From: an uncultured Candidatus Altimarinota bacterium
GTDB taxonomy: Bacteria > Patescibacteriota > Gracilibacteria > BD1-5 > UBA2023
DNA: 6,795 nt
Assembly (NCBI GenBank): GCA_938036655.1
Contig: CALHQS010000052.1
Span: forward strand, 1 to 6,795
Direction: 5' to 3'
Part shown: in pieces, positions 1-6,795 of the stretch
Layout: each line of letters opens with the position of its first letter
How positions within the stretch are numbered: the first letter of the stretch is position 1
Position numbers and translations under genes: made by a program
Notes under the pieces: model-generated
What the model was told of the DNA's origin: nothing
The model's input: only the letters and a program-made list of their open reading frames with translations
Database searches by the model: none

Positions 1-458
1 GCTCCTGCTTTTAATAATAAGTCTAATAATTCAAGATAAAAAATTCTATTATCTGAAAATATTTTATTCATTATTTTTATGAAGTTTGGATCATTTACCA
101 TTTTTTCCTGTTTTCTTATAAAATCTTTAACTTCTTTATCAGTAAACATACTATCAAAATTATCTTGATATTCTCTTCTCCAAGCATCAATATTATTGTA
201 TGCATTTCTATAAAAATTTTCTCTTTGACTAAAAACTTGCATAATTTGTCTAATATATGTTACATCATTTACTGTTGTTATTTGATTTAAGTTAGGTTTA
301 TATTTTAATATTTCTGTAAAAAGTTCTAATAAAAGCTCTTTCATTTCAAATGGTAAAAATCCACCAAACACTACAAATTGTTCTATTATTAATGATATTA
401 CTGTATTCTTTTTTCTCAAAGATTTTAAAATTCTGTTCTCATGTTTGAATTTGTGCAT
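1..458 (-). CDS. Unrecognised gene, 5' part only (C-terminus beyond left edge)
   Basis: A minus-strand frame open from an ATG at 458-456 to the left edge gives at least 152 residues, with no stop of any kind. A TAA lies directly upstream of that ATG (461-459). I do not recognise the protein and assign no function. It starts basic (MHKFKHENR), has a hydrophobic stretch around residues 21-37 (ISLIIEQFVVFGGFLPF), and continues as a charged, Asn- and Lys-rich, probably helical protein (for example WRREYQDNF, FIRKQEKM). There is no signal peptide and no cysteine. A second possible start is the ATG at 344-342 (MKELLLEL). Neither start has a clear Shine-Dalgarno. Its three glycines are all GGN and no TGA occurs, unlike the neighbouring genes. 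GC is about 22% and CpG is absent. The 458 start lies inside mutY, so the true 5' end may have been lost at the composition break near 440. That the frame is coding is fairly likely; its identity is unknown. Confidence 0.55.
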   Translation of the reverse strand, partial: MHKFKHENRILKSLRKKNTVISLIIEQFVVFGGFLPFEMKELLLELFTEILKYKPNLNQITTVNDVTYIRQIMQVFSQRENFYRNAYNNIDAWRREYQDNFDSMFTDKEVKDFIRKQEKMVNDPNFIKIMNKIFSDNRIFYLELLDLLLKAG

Positions 459-1419
459 TTACAGCAATAAATGGTTCATCTTTTTGTGAAAACCATTTTT
501 TATGCACTGGCCTCACAGAAACTTCTAGTTGAAAATTTTCTCTGAAAAAATTTTTGACATATTCACGCGTATTTCGGCTTTCTGATGGGCTGAGAATAAA
601 AGGTTCAAAATTTTCGCTATTTTGTGAAAAATATTTCTTATGATTCTCGTGAAGAATCACGATAATTTTTGCGTCAGGAATCGGAAAATTTTCTTTTGGC
701 TTTTGCATTAAAATTTCTTGCGTGCCACGAGTCTCGAAACGCTTTCCTGATTTAATCGGATAATTTTCCCAATATTTCTCGTCAATCGGGCGACTATCAA
801 TCATTCGTGAAAAATCCATTAATCCGTTATTAATTGCACGAATAGCGGATTTCTGGCTTGATGACGGTAAATTTTTTATGAAATTTTCAAAACTTTGATT
901 GATGCTATTTTTTGGCTCTATCGTTAATTTTTCTTGACGATTTCCAAGAAAATATCCTGCAAAAAATTTTTCTAGATTTGTGTCCCATGCGAGAAAGGGT
1001 TTTCCATATCAGAAAGCTAAAATCGCAGAGCTGGTATATTCTCCAATTCCAGGGAGTTTTTTGAGTTCTGCCTTGTCTTCTGGAAATATTTCTTTGAATT
1101 TTTGTGCGACGATTTGTGCTGTTTTAAGAATATTTCGAGCTCGCGAATAGTATCACATTCCTTGATAATGAGGAAAAAATTCGTCATATGTTGCTTGCGA
1201 GAGAGTCTCAATATTTGGGAATTTTTCCAAGATTCTTTGAAAAAAGGGAATTACGCGCTCAGCCTGTGTTTGTTGCAATAAAATTTCCGAGATCCACACT
1301 TGATAGACAAGGGTTTTTTCGGCTTGATTATAGTTTCGCCAAGGTAAATCATGGCGACCATTTTTTTCGTACCAATCAATCATCGCTTGCCACGGAAATG
1401 CTTCAAATAAATTATTCAT
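298..1419 (-). CDS. mutY: Adenine DNA glycosylase MutY, lacking the [4Fe-4S] cysteines
   Basis: Base-excision repair enzyme of the MutY family, which removes adenine mispaired with 8-oxoguanine or guanine. The frame needs TGA read as Gly at codons 89 (1155-1153) and 137 (1011-1009). Visible motifs, in order: LPWR (25-28); SEILLQQTQ (44-52), with E45 matching E. coli catalytic Glu37; GMGYYSRARN (87-96), where the third residue is a TGA glycine; the helix-hairpin-helix LPGIGEYTSSAI (122-133); and WDTN (145-148), with D146 matching catalytic Asp138. After LMDFSRMID (200-208) the family normally has a C-x6-C-x2-C-x5-C cluster loop; here residues 1-326 contain no cysteine. Residues ~245-326 resemble the NUDIX-like C-terminal domain that recognises 8-oxoG. 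A TGA at 441-439 would end the protein at 326 residues under the standard code. Under code 25 it runs to the TAA at 300-298 (373 residues), with a tail unlike the family. The ATG at 1419 is the only ATG I see after an upstream TAA (1443-1441). Identity is sure; the 3' end is not. Confidence 0.9.
395..480. other. Base-composition break (possible recombination or assembly junction)
   Basis: By hand count, 1-420 is about 22% G+C and 481-840 about 34%. No CpG dinucleotide occurs from position 1 to about 560, while CpG is common from there on. Near 440 the similarity to MutY fades and a different frame with another style (no TGA codons, Asn-rich) begins. The exact breakpoint cannot be fixed by eye. 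I see no flanking direct repeat, inverted repeat or tRNA end that would mark a transposon or integrase event. Confidence 0.5.
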
Positions 1420-1426
1420 ATTCTCG

Positions 1427-1454
1427 ATAATACAAAAATTTTATGAAATCACAA
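1427..1454 (-). promoter_or_regulatory. Candidate mutY promoter
   Basis: On the minus strand TTGTGA (1454-1449) is followed after 16 bases by TATTAT (1432-1427), matching the sigma-70 boxes at 4 of 6 and 5 of 6 positions. Initiation about 7 bases further on would fall at the ATG, so the transcript would be leaderless. No Shine-Dalgarno is visible before the ATG at 1419, which fits. In DNA this AT-rich, matches of this quality arise easily by chance. Confidence 0.3.
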
Positions 1455-1463
1455 ACTTTTTTC

Positions 1464-1498
1464 AAAAATCAAAAAAATATTGAAAAAAACACAAAAAA
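1464..1498. other. Spaced A-tracts, possible curved DNA
   Basis: Four runs of A (1464-1468, 1471-1477, 1483-1489, 1493-1498) have centres 8 to 12 bases apart, close to one helical turn. Such spacing is known to bend DNA. The block lies between the two divergent start codons and overlaps the -35 side of the macroglobulin promoter candidate, where it could act as an UP-like element or a site for a nucleoid protein. That role is inferred from position only. Confidence 0.35.
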
Positions 1499-1507
1499 TA
1501 TTAAAAT
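1480..1507 (+). promoter_or_regulatory. Candidate sigma-70 promoter for the macroglobulin gene
   Basis: TTGAAA (1480-1485) and TAAAAT (1502-1507) are separated by 16 bases and each matches the consensus at 5 of 6 positions. Transcription would start near 1514, leaving a leader of about 50 bases before the ATG at 1563. This is the best two-box match I see in the intergenic region, but the DNA is AT-rich. Confidence 0.4.
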
Positions 1508-1533
1508 ATGGGTATTATTTTCCAATTATTGAG

Positions 1534-1554
1534 CACATTTGTTATACTAATGTG
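1534..1554 (+). promoter_or_regulatory. Inverted repeat enclosing an extended -10 box
   Basis: CACATT (1534-1539) and AATGTG (1549-1554) are perfect inverted copies with 9 bases between them. Those bases, together with the last T of the left arm, carry an extended -10 sequence TG-T-TATACT (1540-1548). A TTTCCA at 1519-1524 is a weak -35 at 18 bases spacing. The right arm overlaps GTGAG (1552-1556), the only Shine-Dalgarno-like bases before the ATG at 1563. The site could be an operator over a second promoter, or a small RNA hairpin masking the ribosome site of a transcript started upstream. Confidence 0.35.
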
Positions 1555-1562
1555 AGTATTTT

Positions 1563-4500
1563 ATGAAAAATTTTTCTCAAATATTTTTACTTATTTTTCT
1601 AAGTATTTTGTCAGTTGGTCTTGGGGTTTTGGCTTATAAACTTGCTTCTGATACTCTTTGATTTGCTTTTGAATGAGAACAACATCAGCGTTGACAAGAG
1701 TTGACTATAGCCGTTGATCTTCCGGGAACTCTCTCGAGAATTATTCCACCAGGAACTCTTTTGGATGAGGAGGCAATTCGTGCTTCGATTCTTAAAAATG
1801 GTATTGCAATTGATTCTGAAAAGGAAAATTTTGAAATATTTTTTACAGAAAGTTTTGTAAAAATCACTCCAAAAAATGCACAGGAAGGAGATATTTTTAC
1901 GCTGTCAGCAGAGTTGTATAATGAACAAAAAAAGACAGCATATCGACTTCCGTCTGACATTTCGGTAACTATTTCGAAAAATCCACAGAAAATAAATATA
2001 ACTGAAGCGACAGATTTTCCAAAAGACGAAAAATTTTCTGTACAATTTCCAAAAGATTTATATCCAAATTTTTCTTCTGAAAATATACTTTGGTATGTAT
2101 ATTACCCTCCAAAAGGAGAGACTTGTTCTGAGGAAGGTGGCTTGTGGGATGCACGCAAGTACACAAAAACCACTGTTACCAAGATGGAGACAATTATAAA
2201 GAATGAGAAAAATTATGATATTTTTGCAGCAGATTTTAATTCTAATACGCCTCGTCAGTGTTTGCTTGCTGGGTTTGCTGGTGATATTCAGCTCGTTGTG
2301 GATCGATCATTGCCCAAGTTTACACTTGAAGGGGTTGTTGCAAAAATGTTTACACCTCAGGATGATCTCAAAACGCAAGTACAATTTTCCTCAGAATCTG
2401 CTATTTTCCCAGAAAAATCACTGAATAATACTGATGTAAGAAAGGAAATTTTTCAAAAAATGACGATTTCTCCATCCATTAATTTTCATGAAGAAGATGT
2501 AATTTTGTCCGAAAATTCGATTTCTGTAATTGGAGATTTTCAAGAGGGGACAAAATATACGATACATTTGACGGATATTGAGGATATTTATGGTCGCCAC
2601 GCTTCTGCGAATTTTTCTTTCACGCCTTCTGCGGAACCATTTCTTGACTTTCAACTCACGAATCATCAATCTGATTTTTATTCGTCGGATGAAATTTCTG
2701 GAAAAATTTTTGCAATTTCCACTCCCAAGAATGGTTATGAACTCAAAATTTGTCGCCTTGATGTGGAGGCATTTTCGCAGATTTCACAAATTTATGCTGA
2801 TAAGGATGAAAAAAATATTGCACAAGCGTATAATCTGATGAACTCCGAACATGCGAGCAGTTGTCAAAAGGCGACTATCCCGCTTTCTGAAGATGCGATG
2901 ATTACGGAATTTACACTTTCTGATATTTTTGATAAAAATTTGTTAAATCCTGGCTTGTATGTGTTGGCTTTTCGTAATCAGGATGAAATTTCCAAGTTTT
3001 CAAAAGTAGCCTTTCCAAAGCCTTTTACGATTTCCCAAAGTCAAATTATTGGACAAATTTTAACCAATGGATTGGCTGAAATTCGTATTTTGGATAGTAA
3101 AAATTTACAAAATATCACAAATCAAGAAATTGAAATTTTTGCGAAAAATACCATTGAGGATAATGAAAAAAAATATGCTACTGGTAGTATTATTTGAAAA
3201 ACTAATGAACAAGGAATTTTGAGTTTTGATGCTTCCAAGTTTGAAAATCAAGAAATTTTTTTGGTAGCTCGATGAGAAGGAAGATTTGGTTATTTTGAAG
3301 GAAAAATCGGAGAAAATTTCTTGAAAACTTGATTGTATAATGCAAGAGTTTTTACGAATGGCGATAATTTTTTCCCGAATACGAAATTGGATTTTTCAGC
3401 CATTATTTTTAAAAATCAGACATTTGATATTGCGGAATTTTTTCGCATTCAAATAAAGGATTTTGACGGAAATATCCTGAAAGAAACGATTCAGAAACCA
3501 AATGAATTTGGTGTAATATCGTGAGAATACCAATTTACAAATGATGCAAAAATCGGGGATTATTGGATAGAAATTATTTCTGAAAATGATAAAAATTCCA
3601 TCGCCACGAAAAATATCAGGCTTTCTGTGCCCGAAAAACAGATTTTTCAGATTTTTTCAGAATTGAAAATTTTAAATTTGGAAAATGGTAACCCAAGAAA
3701 CTTGAAAGAGAAGACGAATACTGATAAAAATTCGCATTATGCGCATAGTTATAGTGCTGATTTGCAGGCGGAATTAATTGTTCGTGCTCGTGATGACATT
3801 GGAAATAATCTCAGAAATTTTCCGTTTGAATACACGATTTTTCATAAAAAAATTTCTCAGAGCAGTGACTCATTCGAGCGATTTTCTGAGGGGCAGGGGA
3901 AAATTGGAGATGATGGCGTTGGCCTTTTGACTTTGCCAGTCAATTTTCAAAGCACATACGCCGATGAAGAATATTTTGCAGAAATTTGTATTCAAGATCC
4001 AAAAACTGGAAAAATTATTTCTGAAAAATCTGCGCCAATTGTAGTGAAAATTCCTGAAAATTTAAAAACATTTGATGATACGATTACTCCGAATTTTTCC
4101 CTTGATAATGAGGTTTTGAAGGAAAAAGAAGTAATACAATTTCATATTGATTCCGATATTTGGTCAGAATCAATGAAAAATAAATATCGTTATGAGATTT
4201 TGGATGCTGAGAAAAATATTGTAAAATCTGATATTATTACGGCGCGCGAAATGGATATTCGTGACCACGAGTTACCTGGTGGGATTTTTACGATTCGTGT
4301 TCTTCCGATAACTCCTGAGAATATTTTGCTACCAGAAAATACGATTGCAGAGAGAAAAATTTTGATTCAACCATCTGACACTATTCTTGTAAAAAGTTTG
4401 GAAATTTTTGCAAATTATCATGATAATAAAGCTGATATTTTTGTGGTTACTCCGACGGCTTCTGGACAGTTGCTTTTTTTATCTACACAAAATAACAAAC

Positions 4501-6795
4501 TGACTTCTGAGATGCTGCCAATTTCGCAAAATGTAATTCATCGAGAATTTTTGTTTGATGAATATAATCCAAAAAATCTTCATATTCTCGCTCTCGGGAC
4601 GGATAAAAAATCGTATTTTGCACAAAGAACCTTGCCAGCTCAACAGGCACAGAATGGTGTGAAAATAGAAATTTCTGATATTGAAAATACACTCACAGGC
4701 ACAACTGCTTCTATTGAAATTGCTTTATTGGATGCTGAAAATAAGCCACTTACCGGGAGTGCAATGGTGGAAATCTTTGAAGGTGATCAGTATTTAGAAA
4801 TTGCTTCTGGAAATATTTTCACAGAAAAAACTCTATGAAATATTTCATTTTTTGGAAATATCTTTCAGAAAAATATTTCTGCAATTCCACTCAAAAACGC
4901 TGATATTTCACAGAACTTTAGGAAAAATATTGCATTTTTTCCATCGCTCGTGACAGATAAAAATGGAAAAATAAAAATCTATTTTTCTCTTCCTGAAAAT
5001 AATAAAAAGTATACTCTTAGAGCTATTGCTCATACAAAGGATGGAAAAATAATTCAAAATTCCAAATCATTTTCTGCACAAAGAAATTTTGATTTGCAGG
5101 CTCAGATTCCTGAAACAATTTTCGCTTGAGATCGTCCAGAAATTGTTCTACAAGCCAAAAATTTGACAAATACGATTCGATCCGCGGATGTGAAATTGGA
5201 ATTTTTACATCCCGAAAATCCACAAATATATACGGGCTCTCTGATTTTAAACCTTGGAAAGTGGGAAAATTTTTCTATTTCTCCACGCTTTTCGCCTGAT
5301 TGGAATGGGGAAATTCCATACAAAATATCACTTTCTCAGGGAAAAGACATTTTGCAAACGCTTACTGGAAGTCTACATATTGAGGAAATTCCGACAATGG
5401 GCTTGACTCGCGCAACCATCGGGGCATTTTCAGGATCAGAAGATGTGAAATTATTCGCAAGTTCGCTTTATGATAAAGGAAAATCGCAGATTCAGATTGT
5501 TGCTGGCTCGGATTTGTCGATTTTTTTGCCACGAATTGTTGTAGATTTAAAAAATTCATCAAAAACTGATTCTGTTCAGCTTTTGCAAGATTTGCTTGCA
5601 CGCCAAGAAATCGCGAACACAGAGCGCTTTTCGTATTTAATTGACCATCAAGAGCTTACTCGTAATATTGAAGATTTTTTCAGTCAAAATTCTGCTTTAC
5701 TCACGGCACAAAATTCTTCTGAGAAAAATCTTGAAATCATCGAATTGATCGCACACCTTTCTAAAAATCACGCCAAAATCCCATCCAAAAAACTGGATAC
5801 AATCAAGCAATTTTTTGAGAAAAATTTTTCAGAGAAAATGTCTGAAAAAACCCTTGCTGAACAACTCAAAATTTATTTGATTCAGGTTTTGCTTGATATA
5901 AAACGTGATGAAGATTTTTGGAATAATCTTGATATAGAAGCTATTTCTTGAGCTGATGCGTTTACATATGCAGACATTTTGCTTGCCAAAAATCAGAAAA
6001 TTCCTGATAGTATTTTGCAAAAAATTCGCGATTTTATCAATATAAATGATGTCAATGCGCCCATTCCAGATTCTCCATTTGAATGAGTGATTACGGCGAC
6101 GAGAATATTTTTGGAAGCTTGAAAAATCGATGACGCGATGCATCTGATACGAATATATGTACTCAAAGCTTCCGAGAATACTTTATCAATTGCGTACAAC
6201 TTGATGCTCGCAGAATTGGCGATTGCGCATGCCAAAAAAACTGATATTCCTGATGCAAAAATCAAATTTTCTTCAGAAAAAATTACTGGAGAAGACATCA
6301 TAACAAAAGCAAAAAATCGACTTTTGTGGGAAATTTCTCGCGCGAAAATCGATGATCAGATTACGCTTAAAACTGACTCGAAGGCTCCAATTTTTTATGA
6401 AATTCGTGAAAAAAATATTTTGGAAGCGCCCGCGCTTTTTCCGGCGCAGGATTCTGAATATTTGAAAATTTCCCAGAAAATTGAGAAAATTTTTGAGGAG
6501 GCTGGATTGGATGAAAATGGCGCATATCGCCTTAGCGAAGAAGTGTTTGGAAATTATTTGGAGCAAAATACACTTTACAAAGCGACAATCGAGGTTTCTG
6601 TGACGAACACAAACAACAAAAAATGGAAAAATGTAATGACCAAAATTTCTCCGCTTTCTGGTGCTGAAATTTTTGCACCGACAGAGCGCCCGAAAGATTT
6701 TTTGTGAAAAATTTTTAAATGGGATTTTGCAAAAATAAATTTCCAAAAAAATGCGATTTTGGTCGAGAAAATTGGCTGACAAGGCGATACAAAAT
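1563..6795 (+). CDS. Giant alpha-2-macroglobulin-like protein without thioester motif, 3' end beyond window
   Basis: One frame of 1744 codons, still open at the right edge, once 14 in-frame TGA codons are read as Gly (residues 33, 38, 44, 545, 571, 590, 654, 1092, 1189, 1463, 1508, 1520, 1715, 1739). No TAA or TAG interrupts it. The ATG at 1563 follows a TAA at 1548. Residues 7-25 are a hydrophobic signal or anchor without a lipobox Cys, so export is expected. Residues ~44-400 look like Ig-like domains. Residues ~540-670 are macroglobulin domains with the pattern NEFGVISGEYQF...IGDYWIEI. Residues ~1118-1190 are the A2M core (FFPSLVTDKNGKIKIYFSLP, ending AGDRPEIVLQAKNLT). Residues ~1310-1600 form a helical thioester-like domain. 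Residues ~1680-1715 look like a late beta domain (YKATIEVSVTN). Where relatives have YGCxEQ this protein has NSSKTDSVQ (1331-1339), and no Cys follows residue 809. Bacterial A2Ms are periplasmic or surface proteins proposed to guard against proteases; the function here is inferred. Confidence 0.85.
1581..1637 (+). other. N-terminal signal or membrane-anchor segment of the macroglobulin
   Basis: Codons 7-25 encode an uninterrupted hydrophobic stretch (IFLLIFLSILSVGLGVLAY) after a short N-terminus with one Lys, followed by K26. No cysteine is present, so this is not a lipoprotein signal. VLA at residues 22-24 could serve as a signal peptidase I site; otherwise the segment stays as a membrane anchor with the rest of the protein outside. 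Confidence 0.7.

Noticed and set aside
298..458. The left-hand frame as a frameshifted continuation of MutY
   Set aside because: The left-hand sequence does not resemble the end of the MutY C-terminal domain, and the base composition changes at the same place. A simple indel does not explain it.
1017..1430. Alternative frames over mutY on both strands (1017-1211 minus, 1188-1430 plus)
   Set aside because: They overlap the conserved MutY catalytic region and show no protein family pattern of their own.
1529..1548. TTGAGC (1529-1534) as the -35 box for TATACT (1543-1548)
   Set aside because: The spacing is only 8 bases, far too short for sigma-70.
1685..2669. Open frames on the opposite strand and in other frames over the macroglobulin gene
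   Set aside because: They are short, lack recognisable domains, and lie fully inside a better supported long coding frame. They follow from its AT-rich codon use.
1701..6707. A row of separate small genes, or a pseudogene with many premature stops
   Set aside because: All the segments share one frame (positions divisible by 3), every break is TGA and none is TAA or TAG, and family similarity runs straight through the breaks. Recoding explains this better than decay.
1563..6795. Frequent AAATTTT-like words as a DNA uptake signal or repeat family
   Set aside because: They occur in every codon phase and vary in length, as expected from the Phe, Lys, Asn and Ile richness of AT-rich coding DNA. 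I see no fixed core longer than the A/T run.
1..6795. RNA genes, CRISPR arrays, insertion sequences or a new multi-gene defence system
   Set aside because: I found no cloverleaf, no regularly spaced repeats, no transposase or integrase motif, and only three genes, two of them in known families. Nothing here supports a new multi-component system.

Overview
The window comes from an AT-rich bacterium that reads UGA as glycine (genetic code 25). That code is known from the candidate phyla Gracilibacteria (BD1-5) and Absconditabacteria (SR1). The evidence is internal. Read with the standard code, both recognisable genes break into fragments. With TGA as Gly each becomes one open frame, and the restored glycines fall on conserved positions such as the GYYSRARN motif of MutY. 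The lineage is inferred from the code and the base composition; there is no marker gene here.

Layout. Positions 1-~440 are a very AT-rich block (about 22% GC by hand count, no CpG). On the minus strand it carries the start of an unrecognised gene that runs off the left edge and contains no in-frame TGA. Positions ~440-1419 (minus strand, about 34% GC in the part I counted) hold mutY, an adenine DNA glycosylase with intact catalytic residues but none of the cysteines that normally bind the [4Fe-4S] cluster. Its C-terminal end runs into the AT-rich block and looks disrupted. Positions 1420-1562 are a divergent intergenic region with A-tracts, candidate promoters for both directions and a short inverted repeat. 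Positions 1563-6795 (plus strand) are the first 1744 codons of a giant alpha-2-macroglobulin-like protein with an N-terminal membrane segment, still open at the right edge.

How the genes relate. mutY and the macroglobulin gene are divergent neighbours with no obvious functional link: one works in DNA repair, the other is an exported surface protein of the bacterial A2M family. The macroglobulin lacks the Cys-x-Glu-Gln thioester, so it probably does not trap proteases covalently. I found no RNA gene, CRISPR array or insertion sequence, and no clearly new multi-gene system. The points most worth following are the recoded giant macroglobulin without a thioester, the clusterless MutY, and the composition break near 440, which could be a horizontally acquired segment or an assembly chimera.
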